The notes under the pieces are model-generated. The model was not told the DNA's origin. It did not search any database and saw nothing but the letters and a program-made list of their open reading frames with translations. Of a stretch of DNA of 64,000 bases, positions 53,038 to 61,308 are shown piece after piece. The DNA lies in the NCBI GenBank assembly GCA_028289345.1, contig JANQQL010000033.1, forward strand, positions 744,001 through 808,000, read 5' to 3'. The translations under genes and the position numbers were made by a program. This DNA is from Planctomycetota bacterium. Lineage in GTDB: Bacteria > Planctomycetota > B15-G4 > SIAN01. Position 1 is the stretch's first letter. Each line of letters starts with the position of its first letter.

Positions 53038-54431
53038 CACCGAGCCTCCTCATCCATCGACGCCAGGCAACCGAGACTCACCGGTCGCAATGGAGGTCGA
53101 GCACTGGAGGGACCGACTTGCTCCACGCCAACTTGGCATTGGCGAGCGATCATGCGACTCGTGGCGGGCCAGCAGAACCTCCCCTGGCAGGGCCCCATCC
53201 CCAATCGCGTCGCCACTTTCAACGACCGGAACTGGTCGGCGCCGAAGTCGATGGCGGAGCGCACCGTCTTCCACGGCAATTCTTCACACCGGCAAACCAG
53301 GGTGTCGTCCTGGATCGACTCGAACAGTCCAGAGCGAATTCGACAGATCCGATCCAACGCGCGACGAATCGGTGTGAGCCGGTCCAGCTTGGTTCGCCAC
53401 GGCCGTTGCTGTCGGTCGAAGTCGCCCGGTTCCAACGCACCGAGTCGGCGGGCAATGGCCAGTCCCGCGATGCGGCCTTCGGATTCGGCAGACCAGGCCC
53501 CGGCGACTCCCGCGCCGTCACCCACCGAATACACGCCCTCCACGGAGGTGGCGAACTCGGCGTCGCGACGCGGCACCCAACCTCCTTGTTCGTCGCGAAA
53601 CTCCAATTCGCATCCCGCGGATTGAGCGAGGTGCACCCGTGGAACAAAACCGTAGCCGACGCAAAGGGTGTCCGCCTCGATCTCTTCGCGCCGGGAAAGG
53701 TTCGGGGCCCAATGATCATCCAAAGGAGCGTGCGCCACATGGGTCATGCGCTCGCCCCCTCGCACCTCCACGATCCCTCTTCGATAGAGAATCGGAACTC
53801 GGGCTCGACGCAGCGTGGCAAGATAGCCAAGCCCTTCTCGCAAGATCGACGGGGTCCGAAAGCCGTGCCAGGGAAGCGTCCACCAGTGATGGCGAGGGGA
53901 CGCCTCGAGAACAGCGGTCACCCCGACCCCAGCGCGCACCAACTGGCTCGCGACGGCAGGAAGGAACGGACCCGTTCCCGCCAGAATCACCCGCTTGCCG
54001 GGCTCGATGCCCATGGTCTTGACGAGGATTTGGGCCGCCCCCGGCGTCATCACTCCGGGCAACGTCCATCCAGGAAACGGCGGCACGAACTCGTAAGCCC
54101 CCGGAGCAATGACCAGGGCTTTCGGCCGGTAGACAATCGTCGAGCCTTCGCTGGAGACCGGCACTTCCGGTCCCTCGAACACGCCCCACGCGCTGCATCC
54201 CGTGCGGACCTCAATTCCCGAACTCTCGCGGACTTTCTGGCGGAGATAGGCTCCATGGGGATGGGGCGACATCGCCTGTTCGGCCTCGGGAAGCGGTGCG
54301 CGGTAGATCTGTCCTCCCAACTCGGGGGACTCATCCACCAAGACGCAGGTCAAACCACTGTTCGCCGCCTCGAGGGCCGCCCCCATTCCCGCCGGACCAC
54401 CGCCGATCACCAGAACGTCCGGCGCGCTCAT
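53037..54431 (-). CDS. HcnB-like FAD/NAD(P)-binding alpha subunit with BFD-type [2Fe-2S] domain
   Basis: A 464-residue flavoprotein. An N-terminal DVLVIGGGPAGMGAALEAA FAD motif, a central second nucleotide-binding fold (GKRVILAGTGPFLPAVA) and a C-terminal cysteine cluster (DTLVCRCEELPW and GPCQGRFCWPA) form the BFD-like iron-sulfur site. Domain order is that of HcnB, the D-hydroxyproline dehydrogenase alpha and related oxidase subunits. It overlaps both neighbours by three to four bases, indicating a stoichiometric complex. Confidence 0.9.
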   Translation of the reverse strand: MSAPDVLVIGGGPAGMGAALEAANSGLTCVLVDESPELGGQIYRAPLPEAEQAMSPHPHGAYLRQKVRESSGIEVRTGCSAWGVFEGPEVPVSSEGSTIVYRPKALVIAPGAYEFVPPFPGWTLPGVMTPGAAQILVKTMGIEPGKRVILAGTGPFLPAVASQLVRAGVGVTAVLEASPRHHWWTLPWHGFRTPSILREGLGYLATLRRARVPILYRRGIVEVRGGERMTHVAHAPLDDHWAPNLSRREEIEADTLCVGYGFVPRVHLAQSAGCELEFRDEQGGWVPRRDAEFATSVEGVYSVGDGAGVAGAWSAESEGRIAGLAIARRLGALEPGDFDRQQRPWRTKLDRLTPIRRALDRICRIRSGLFESIQDDTLVCRCEELPWKTVRSAIDFGADQFRSLKVATRLGMGPCQGRFCWPATSRMIARQCQVGVEQVGPSSARPPLRPVSLGCLASMDEEAR

Positions 54432-54703
54432 GAACCGGGTCCCAAGTCGGCAGGTCCCCGCTGGGTGGTCACCACCATGCCTTCCTTGACGGGAGTGACA
54501 CAGGCCCGGACACTCGGGCGACCATCAATGGTCATGGCACACTCGAAGCAGACGCCCATGCCGCAGAACAATGAACGAGGCGCCGATGACGAGGTCTGGC
54601 GGATTGCCAGACACCCCTGTCGAAACAGAGCTCCGGCCACCGTTAGCCCCGGAGGGCACCGAACGGTTTCTCCATCCAGCTGGAACGAAATCATCGAAAC
54701 CAT
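54428..54703 (-). CDS. HcnA-like (2Fe-2S)-binding gamma subunit
   Basis: A 91-residue plant-type ferredoxin-like subunit. Cys47, Cys52, Cys55 and Cys68 in LFCGMGVCFECAMTIDGRPSVRACVT give the CxxxxCxxC-12-C cluster-binding pattern of the Fer2_4 family. The start at 54703 has AAGGA five bases upstream; a second ATG four codons inside is possible. First gene of the three-gene dehydrogenase operon; it passes electrons from the flavin subunits. Confidence 0.9.
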   Translation of the reverse strand: MVSMISFQLDGETVRCPPGLTVAGALFRQGCLAIRQTSSSAPRSLFCGMGVCFECAMTIDGRPSVRACVTPVKEGMVVTTQRGPADLGPGS

Positions 54704-55100
54704 GGAATCCTTGCAGTTCAGTTCCCGCGTGACGCCTCTCGAAGCCGGGCAGTTCCCTCGAGAGTCGGGCTTTCCGAGGAGCCGCTCTTCATTTTGCTAG
54801 AACAACCGTCCTCCGTTCCGAGGGCATTCTCAGTCCGAGGACACTTTCCGTCCGAGAGACACTCTCAACGGCCTGCTAGCCCAAGATTTCTAGTTCGGGA
54901 ACAGCGAAGCGCTGGCTTCGTACCTTCTCCAGAATCGCTTTCCTTCCGGCAAAATTCTTCGCGCAAAATGGCCAGTGGGAAGGTTTCCCTCGCCGGATCC
55001 TTCGAGAAAGCGGGAGACGCGGATTCTTACGCGGCACTTCCTTTGATCTTTACGAAGCAAGAGTCGAAGCCCGCACGCTCGTGAACCAGGAGTCGTCGAC
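54704..55100. other. 397-base divergent region with degenerate repeats
   Basis: Lies between the HcnA-like and rhomboid genes, so it should hold two promoters. The stretch 54814-54867 has three imperfect 17-18-base units headed by TCCGAGRG, continuing into CTCTCAACGG. A dispersed CTGCTAG element sits at 54873-54879. No gene was seen. Confidence 0.5.
54845..54879 (-). repeat. Dispersed CTAGCAG element, intergenic copy
   Basis: Minus-strand CTAGCAGGCCGTTGAGAGTG starts at 54879, with the head and CCGTTGA matching the copy at 63783. It includes a small inverted repeat (GAGAG and CTCTC). No recognised stop codon is involved; it is between two divergent gene starts. Confidence 0.55.
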
Positions 55101-55976
55101 ATGTGGACGGAAGTTCGACGTCATCCCGATTCGGCGTGGTTGCGCGAGCGGATCCTGGTCCTCGAATCTGTGGGAATTCCTTCGCGCGTTGCACGCAACG
55201 GATCCGATCAGGTGTTGCTCGTTCCGACTTCTGCTTGGGAACGGGCGGAGCGAGAACTCTCACTCTTCGAGGCCGAAGCCGACAGCCAGCCGGTCCCCGC
55301 GACCCGTCCCGTTCCCCCCCTCGATGTTCGCCGGGCCATTCCCGGCATCGTGATCTACCTGCTTCTCGTCGGTGGCTTTCACTTTCTCGTGAGCCAGACC
55401 TCGTGGGGTCATGAGCTCATCGAGCGGGGCAAGACCGACGCGCAACAAATTCGCGACGGAGCTTGGTGGCGAACCGTGTCGGCCCTTTTCTTACACGCCG
55501 ACGCCACTCACCTTGCGTCCAACATGTTCTTTGGAGCCCTGTTCGGTGGATTGATGTCCATGACCCTCGGGAATGCTCGAGCTTGGGGATCCATCCTGTT
55601 CGGCGGCGCGGCCGGCAACTTTTGCAACGCCTGGATTCGGGACAGCGGGCACACTTCGATCGGTGCCTCCACCGCGGTGTTTGCGGCCCTTGGAATGTTG
55701 GCTGCCTATCCGTGGAGGCAGCGCAGCGGCCGAAGCCTGCGCTCCGTCGACCGCTGGGCTCCCCTGGTTTTGGGTCTTGTGCTGCTCGGACTGATCGGTG
55801 GCGGTGGTGAACGAACCGACGTCACCGCTCACGGACTGGGAATGTTGCTGGGCATCGGCATGGGATCCTGTTGGGCAAAGCTTGCCCCGACCTCGCCCAC
55901 CCGTGGTGCAGGGACCATCGGCCTCGCCGCCTTGGCTTGCGTCGCACTTGCCTGGTGGCTGGCTTTGCGCGGCTGA
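55101..55976 (+). CDS. Rhomboid family intramembrane serine protease
   Basis: A 291-residue protein. The first 75 residues are soluble, possibly a DUF2007-like or substrate-binding domain, then about six membrane segments. The catalytic Ser190 lies in TSIGASTAVFAALG and the catalytic His244 in VTAHGLGMLLGIG. The loop-1/2 signatures WWRTVSALFLHADATHLASNMFFG are also there, so the active site looks complete. AGGAG lies nine bases before the ATG at 55101. Cleaves membrane protein substrates that cannot be predicted. Confidence 0.92.
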   Translation: MWTEVRRHPDSAWLRERILVLESVGIPSRVARNGSDQVLLVPTSAWERAERELSLFEAEADSQPVPATRPVPPLDVRRAIPGIVIYLLLVGGFHFLVSQTSWGHELIERGKTDAQQIRDGAWWRTVSALFLHADATHLASNMFFGALFGGLMSMTLGNARAWGSILFGGAAGNFCNAWIRDSGHTSIGASTAVFAALGMLAAYPWRQRSGRSLRSVDRWAPLVLGLVLLGLIGGGGERTDVTAHGLGMLLGIGMGSCWAKLAPTSPTRGAGTIGLAALACVALAWWLALRG

Positions 55977-56307
55977 TTTCTCATGACCTTTTTCGAATCT
56001 TCACGGGAATCGCGCATTCTTTGAACGCGGTGCCCCCCGGGGACTAGCCAAGTTCGCAATCCGTGCTAGGAATCCCTGTGGAATCAGTTTCCTTGCGGGA
56101 CAAGAGACCTCGGAAAGCTCTTCTTGGATCGCTCTCTGATTCCGCCACCCGGCTTGACCCGGGTTACTATTCGATCGACGAAATCCGGTCGATGACGTTC
56201 CTCGCCCCTCGATGGCACGAGCCCACGCGCTCCTGACTCTCGACCGGCACCCTTCCGTTTCCTCCGATCCCCCCCATCCCCCCGACTTTGCACCTGAGAT
56301 GCTCTCC
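55977..56307. other. 331-base intergenic region upstream of the malectin-Kelch gene
   Basis: Both flanking genes run on the plus strand. A GC-rich palindromic stretch GCCCCCCGGGG is at 56031-56041. I found neither a reliable -35/-10 pair nor a coding sequence; in-frame extension of the following gene into this region is compositionally unlikely. Confidence 0.35.
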
Positions 56308-59300
56308 ATGACGAACGTCCGCCGTTTCGCCGCCCTTTGCTTGTTGGGATTGGCCGGTCTCTCTGGCACGGCCATGGCTCACGAAGCACAGATCCGGATC
56401 AACTGCGGTGGTGGTAGCTACGTCGACACCGCCGGAAACTTGTGGTCCGCCGACATCAACTTCACCGGAGGTGCGACCTACTCCACGTCGACACCGATCG
56501 CCGGGACCGACGACGATCCGCTGTACCAATCCGAACGCTACGGAAACAATTTCGGCTACCAGATCCCGGTCGCCGACGGCACCTACATCGTGACGCTGCA
56601 CTTTGCGGAGATCTACTTCCAGCAAGGAGGGAAGAGGATCTTCGACGTCGATGCTGAGGGCAGCCTGGTGTTGGACGACACCGACCTCGCGGCCACGGTC
56701 GGCGGTTACGCCGCGCTGACTTCGAGTGTCGAGCTGGAAGTGACGGACGGCACCATCGATCTGCAACTGATGGGCGAGCTGCAAAATGCCAAGCTGTCCG
56801 CCATCGAGGTGCGTGAGCCCGACGTGGGTCACCCGTTCCTGCACGTCGTGATCGATGGTGACAATCACTTCGTCGACTACGACTTGGACGGCACGGTCGA
56901 AGTGACTCTCGAAGGCAGGGACTCCCACACCCACGAGATCGGCCACGAGCTCACCGATTTCACCTGGACCCTGGAGGGACAGGTCCTCGGCACGTCTCAG
57001 GACCTGACCACGGCTCTCCCCGAAGGGACCCACCAGGTCACCTTGACCATCGAGGACGACAACACCCCGAAGGAAACCCTGGCCGACTCGTTCCAGGTGA
57101 TCGTGGATCGGATCGGCAAAGTGCGTGGCGCGATGACCGAATACGTGTCGTTGCGCAACACGGGAAATGGTGGCCGCGAGATCTACCGGGCGGGCAAAGA
57201 AGTGCTGCCCGGCCTGTCCGTCCCCCGGGTCGGAGGTGGGGTTGGCAACCTGTCGGTGGAAGCTCCGGTGCGAGCCATCATGCACTCCCGCATCCAGGTT
57301 CGCCGCCCCGGTCAGACCTACGAATTCAAGCTGGACGGTGTGCGCGGTCGCCTGTTCTTGGACCGGCAGCCTTATCAGGGCCCGCAAGTCCTGTATCCGG
57401 GATATCACGAACTCGAAGTCCGCATGGTCATTCGCGACGTGGACGAACTCCCGGGCCAGGTCTTGATGAAGATCAACAACGGTGCCTTCGAGCCCATTCC
57501 CGAAGCGCTCCTGAGCCATGAACAGGACCGCATGGGCCCCTTCGTCAACCCGTTCCAGGAAACCGGGTCGTCCTTTGGAGGCCAGACCCTGGAGATCCCG
57601 GGCCTTGGCTTCTATCCCCCGGACCAAGTGGAACTCCACTGGGGCAACCAGGTGTTCATGGAGCCGGACATCCAAGTCACCCCGAATCAGATCGTCTTCC
57701 AGACTCCACCGGGCAGCGGCGTCCTCCCAGTGATGGTGCGCACCCCCCAGGGGGACAGCAACTTCCGCGGCTTCGCCTACGAAGACACCGGTGCTCCCAT
57801 CTCCTTCGTGACCAACGCGATCGCCTCCAAAAACGATCCGACCCAGTTGGTCTGGGGCCCGGATGGCCGCCTCTATGTGGGTTCCCTGGATGGCAGCATC
57901 ACCGTTTACTCCTTCGACGACGACTACGCCGTGACCGCGGTGCAAACCGTGAGCACGCTCACCTCCTTGTCGAATCCCTTCATCCTGGGCATGGCGTTCA
58001 ATCCCCAGGACCCATGCGATCCTCCGCGGCTGTATGTGGCGCACAGTCAGCTGTTCGCCAACGGGGGTGCCTGCTTCACCGGAACCTCTCCGTACAGCGG
58101 CCAGGTTTCCATGCTGGAAGGACCGTTGTTCGACACCGTCACTCCGCTCATCACCGGACTCCCCGTGTCCAACCATGATCACGCGGTCAATGGCATGGAG
58201 TTCGACGAAGCCGGCGACCTGTACGTCCTGGTCGGCGGCAACACGAATGCCGGTGTCGAAGCCTGCCCGATCGGTGGCATTCCCGAATCTCCCCTGAGCG
58301 CCGCGCTGATTCGCGCTCGACTCTCGAAGCCTGGCTTCTACGGGGTGGTGGAATACATGCTGCCCGGCGGCGCTCTGAACGACGACCAAGTGTTCGGCGA
58401 TGTGGTCGATCTGGTCCCCGGAGTCGATCTCGAGATCGTCGCCACGGGACTGCGCAACTCCTGGGACATGGCCTACACCACCCGCGGTGAGTTCTATGCC
58501 ACGGACAATGGCCCGAACGCGGGCTTCGGTGCCGAATCCCTGGACGCCTTCAACGAAGGACCGGACCCGGCCTACATGGACAAGCTGCTGCTGCTGACCG
58601 ACGGCCACTACTACGGTCATCCCAATCGCAACCGCGGCCGCACGTCCGTGCGCGAAAACACCTACCGCAATCCGGATGCAACGGCGGAACTCGGCCAGTA
58701 CACGTCGCCCTTGGCGGCGGTGGGTTCGTCGGTCAACGGCATCGCGGAGTATCGCGCCTCGACCTTCGACGGTGCCATGCGCGGCAAGCTGATCTATCAG
58801 AAGTGGAGTGGCAAGTCATACTGCGCCACTCTCGAGAGCGACGGCCGATCGATTCTCGGCATCGAAGAGATCGCCGGCGGCCCCCAGGGACTCGACCTGA
58901 TTCCCGGCCCGGGCGGTGCCATTCTCGGCACGGACTATTCCGGCGACGAGATCACCGTGAGTTTGCCGGTGGATCCCATGGCTTTCGACCTGACCGTCTA
59001 CGACGTGTTCCCGTGGCGCGGCAAGGCCGACGGCACGGTGCCCTTCGTGATCGGCGGCGCCCACTTTGGGTCGCTGGCGGAAACAGAAGTTCGCATCGGC
59101 GGTCAGCTGGCGGTCTTGACCTCGGTCTCCTCGAACCGAATCCGCGGATTCATCCCGGCTTCCGCTTCCCCGACCGCCGAACTGCTCGACATCGAAGTCA
59201 CGGACACCTCCACCAGCACCACCGAATTGCTGGAAGATGCATTCCGTTACGTGCTTCCACCGCATGCCGGGCAAGGAACCTGGGAAAGCGGTCCGAGTGC

Positions 59301-60180
59301 TCCTCAGGCCCTCGGCGAGGTCGCGGCCGGAATCATCGACGGCATCCTCTACCTGGTCGGGGAAGACAGCGATGTCACCCTGGCCTATGACCTCGCCACC
59401 CAGCAATGGCACGACCACCTGGCGCGGCGTCCCCATCCGGGCAACCATCACGGCGCCGAGGTGATCGACGGCAAGCTCTACCTGTTCGGCGGCTTCTCGA
59501 ACAACTCCGCGGGCAAAGTGCAGATCTATGATCCGCTCACGGACTCATGGAGTCTGGGAACGGACATGCCCTTCGCGACCGGCTCGGCATCCACCGCCTT
59601 GATCGGTGGCCTGGTCTACGTCGCCGGTGGGATCGTGCTTGGCTCCACCGTCACGGATACCGCGGTGTATGACCCGGTCGCCGACACTTGGACCAGCCTG
59701 GCTCCGATGCCGGTGGGTCGCAATCACGCGGCCGCAGGAACCGATGGTCAGAAGCTGTTCATCTTCGGCGGGCGGGGTCCCGGAAGCGGCGATAGCAACG
59801 CGGTCGCGGAAGGATTCGACGAAACCCTGGTTTACGATCCCGTCACCGACACCTGGGAAAGCAGCGCCGACCTTGGCTCCACGCTGCCGGCGCTTCCGCA
59901 AAAGCGCGGCGGAACTGGTCGAGCCGCTTACTTCCAAGGCGAGTTCTACGTGATGGGTGGCGAGACCACGTCCGGGGGAGTCGGAGCCATCGCCGGCAAC
60001 GTGTACGACCGCGTGGACGTGTTCGATCCGGTCGCTGAAACCTGGCGCACCGAAGCGATCACCCCGACGGGTCGCCACGGCATCTACCCGGTGGTGCACG
60101 GCAATCGGCTGATCGTTGCCGGGGGCGGCGTCGTCGCCGGACACTCTTCCTCGGCCATCCTCGAAGTGTTCCGTCGCTGA
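56308..60180 (+). CDS. Secreted malectin / propeller / TIG / Kelch multidomain protein
   Basis: A 1290-residue exported protein. The signal peptide ends GTAMA (about residue 24). Residues 26-170 resemble malectin (IRINCGGGSYVD, NFGYQIPVADGTYIVTLHFAEIYF). PKD/beta-sandwich modules lie at 180-430 and a TIG-like segment (GLGFYPPDQVELHWGNQ) at 430-490. A sorbosone-dehydrogenase-like six-bladed propeller spans 500-880 (NGMEFDEAGDLYVLVGG, ATGLRNSWDMAYTTRGEFYATDNGPN). A second TIG domain is at 895-985, and Kelch repeats cover 990-1290 (LYLFGGFSNNS, RVDVFDPVAETWRTE). The start may be 56299 instead; neither start has a strong ribosome binding site. Likely carbohydrate-binding or adhesion; no enzyme activity is shown. 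Confidence 0.85.
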   Translation: MTNVRRFAALCLLGLAGLSGTAMAHEAQIRINCGGGSYVDTAGNLWSADINFTGGATYSTSTPIAGTDDDPLYQSERYGNNFGYQIPVADGTYIVTLHFAEIYFQQGGKRIFDVDAEGSLVLDDTDLAATVGGYAALTSSVELEVTDGTIDLQLMGELQNAKLSAIEVREPDVGHPFLHVVIDGDNHFVDYDLDGTVEVTLEGRDSHTHEIGHELTDFTWTLEGQVLGTSQDLTTALPEGTHQVTLTIEDDNTPKETLADSFQVIVDRIGKVRGAMTEYVSLRNTGNGGREIYRAGKEVLPGLSVPRVGGGVGNLSVEAPVRAIMHSRIQVRRPGQTYEFKLDGVRGRLFLDRQPYQGPQVLYPGYHELEVRMVIRDVDELPGQVLMKINNGAFEPIPEALLSHEQDRMGPFVNPFQETGSSFGGQTLEIPGLGFYPPDQVELHWGNQVFMEPDIQVTPNQIVFQTPPGSGVLPVMVRTPQGDSNFRGFAYEDTGAPISFVTNAIASKNDPTQLVWGPDGRLYVGSLDGSITVYSFDDDYAVTAVQTVSTLTSLSNPFILGMAFNPQDPCDPPRLYVAHSQLFANGGACFTGTSPYSGQVSMLEGPLFDTVTPLITGLPVSNHDHAVNGMEFDEAGDLYVLVGGNTNAGVEACPIGGIPESPLSAALIRARLSKPGFYGVVEYMLPGGALNDDQVFGDVVDLVPGVDLEIVATGLRNSWDMAYTTRGEFYATDNGPNAGFGAESLDAFNEGPDPAYMDKLLLLTDGHYYGHPNRNRGRTSVRENTYRNPDATAELGQYTSPLAAVGSSVNGIAEYRASTFDGAMRGKLIYQKWSGKSYCATLESDGRSILGIEEIAGGPQGLDLIPGPGGAILGTDYSGDEITVSLPVDPMAFDLTVYDVFPWRGKADGTVPFVIGGAHFGSLAETEVRIGGQLAVLTSVSSNRIRGFIPASASPTAELLDIEVTDTSTSTTELLEDAFRYVLPPHAGQGTWESGPSAPQALGEVAAGIIDGILYLVGEDSDVTLAYDLATQQWHDHLARRPHPGNHHGAEVIDGKLYLFGGFSNNSAGKVQIYDPLTDSWSLGTDMPFATGSASTALIGGLVYVAGGIVLGSTVTDTAVYDPVADTWTSLAPMPVGRNHAAAGTDGQKLFIFGGRGPGSGDSNAVAEGFDETLVYDPVTDTWESSADLGSTLPALPQKRGGTGRAAYFQGEFYVMGGETTSGGVGAIAGNVYDRVDVFDPVAETWRTEAITPTGRHGIYPVVHGNRLIVAGGGVVAGHSSSAILEVFRR

Positions 60181-60247
60181 GGCGCATCGAACGAAACTCT
60201 CCGCGTGCATTTGGTTCCGCGCGCCCGCTTGGAGAAGCCGGGTAGGC

Positions 60248-60287
60248 CGCTGAAGAGTTCTCTCAGCGATCGCTCGGACCCTTTTTT
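60248..60287 (+). terminator. Hairpin plus T-run after the malectin-Kelch gene
   Basis: CGCTGA...TCAGCG (60248-60268, with GAG/CTC inner pairs) forms a strong stem, followed by T6 at 60282-60287. The sequence TAGGCCGCTGAAGAG (from 60243) matches the dispersed element without its CTAGCAG head. It is 68 bases after the stop codon. Confidence 0.6.
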
Positions 60288-60370
60288 GTCTTCGCCCGCG
60301 AGACCTCGACGAATCCACCAACTCGCCTGCGGTCCGACTCCTCGTCGGAAACGAGAGACTCTTGCCTGGC

Positions 60371-60403
60371 CCGTCGAGGCCTTGCGCAACGACGGACTGC
60401 TAG
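60371..60403 (-). terminator. Hairpin at the stop codon of the STN gene (dispersed CTAGCAG element)
   Basis: The minus-strand TAG stop is part of CTAGCAG (60397-60403), then CCG and the perfect arms CCGTCG/CGACGG (60390-60395 and 60371-60376). With the opposite hairpin at 60248 it closes the convergent gap between the malectin-Kelch and STN genes. Confidence 0.6.
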
Positions 60404-61032
60404 AGCTTGCCGAGCACCCTCAGAATCCGTTCGATGCGGCGGTGCATTGAAGGAGTGTGTCGGACGATGATTCGACCGTGGGTGGACTGGATGCTGACCC
60501 CTTCGTGATCCCAGGAGTCGTTGCCGGTCGCGTTCTGAAGAACGGTCACCAAGTCGTCCTCGGTGACCCCTTCTTGGATGACCTCCCGCGGAGGCGGCTC
60601 GTCGAATTCGCGGCGCCCCAATCCCAACTCCGGCGCAATGAAATCCGTCAGCGGAAACACCGTGCCTCGCACGTCGTAGATCTTGACGACCGCGGTGCGA
60701 CGAATGGCCTCCTCGGGAGTCGTCGCAATGAGGGCCCCGTCCTCCAAGAGGAAATGGATGTCGTGACGTCGGGCGAGCACGCGAAGAAGGGACAGCGCGC
60801 GTCCGCGAGTCCAGGTGAGATCCACCACTTCGCCGCGATCCGCGAGCTCCGGAAGAACCACAATCGGGACCCCCACGATCGCGGACAACTCTTGCATGGC
60901 TTCCGGGAAATCGACACTGTCCCAGGTGACCTTCACCGAACTCCTGGCCAAGCGCTGATACGGAGTGGGCTCTTGACCGTCGGCCCGCGCGGTGAGCGCA
61001 AGCAAGGTCACCATTGCCAACGATCGACGCAT
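60400..61032 (-). CDS. STN-domain exported protein (secretin/TonB short N-terminal domain)
   Basis: A 210-residue exported protein with a signal peptide (MRRSLAMVTLLALTARADG). Residues about 30-110 have the STN beta-alpha-beta pattern: SVKVTWDSVDFPEAMQELSAIVGVPIVVL, then a strand-helix and HDIHFLLEDGALIATTPEEA. A second alpha/beta part (about 135-210) resembles the N1/N2 ring-building domains of secretins. It lacks the secretin pore domain, so it could be a stand-alone periplasmic relative. Divergent from the M14 gene (276-base gap). Role unknown. Confidence 0.72.
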   Translation of the reverse strand: MRRSLAMVTLLALTARADGQEPTPYQRLARSSVKVTWDSVDFPEAMQELSAIVGVPIVVLPELADRGEVVDLTWTRGRALSLLRVLARRHDIHFLLEDGALIATTPEEAIRRTAVVKIYDVRGTVFPLTDFIAPELGLGRREFDEPPPREVIQEGVTEDDLVTVLQNATGNDSWDHEGVSIQSTHGRIIVRHTPSMHRRIERILRVLGKL

Positions 61033-61308
61033 CGTGATTCTCCCTTCTCTATCCAGACAAAACGGAGCGGTCGGCGTCGTGGGAAACCCGGCTTCGGTCG
61101 CAAATCCCGGAACCCGGGAGAGTCAGAAACACTAGCATTCGAGGCCGATCCGCGTAACGCGCGCGAGGTGCTTGCGCCGGGTTCTCGAGACGATGTTGCT
61201 CGAAAAGCCACCGCGGGGTGGGTTTTGCGGGAACCGAACCGATGGCCGGTCCGTCTCCCGGTGGTCCTGACTCCCCCCTTTCGGAACGACCCGACAAGGA
61301 GAAATCTG

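Noticed and set aside
51796-54703. Naming the operon hcnABC outright
   Set aside because: Opine oxidases and D-hydroxyproline dehydrogenase share the same three-subunit layout; sequence alone does not choose.
56167-58620. Minus-strand open frame (817 codons) opposite the malectin-Kelch gene
   Set aside because: Shadow frame; the plus strand has a signal peptide and recognisable domains across the same bases.
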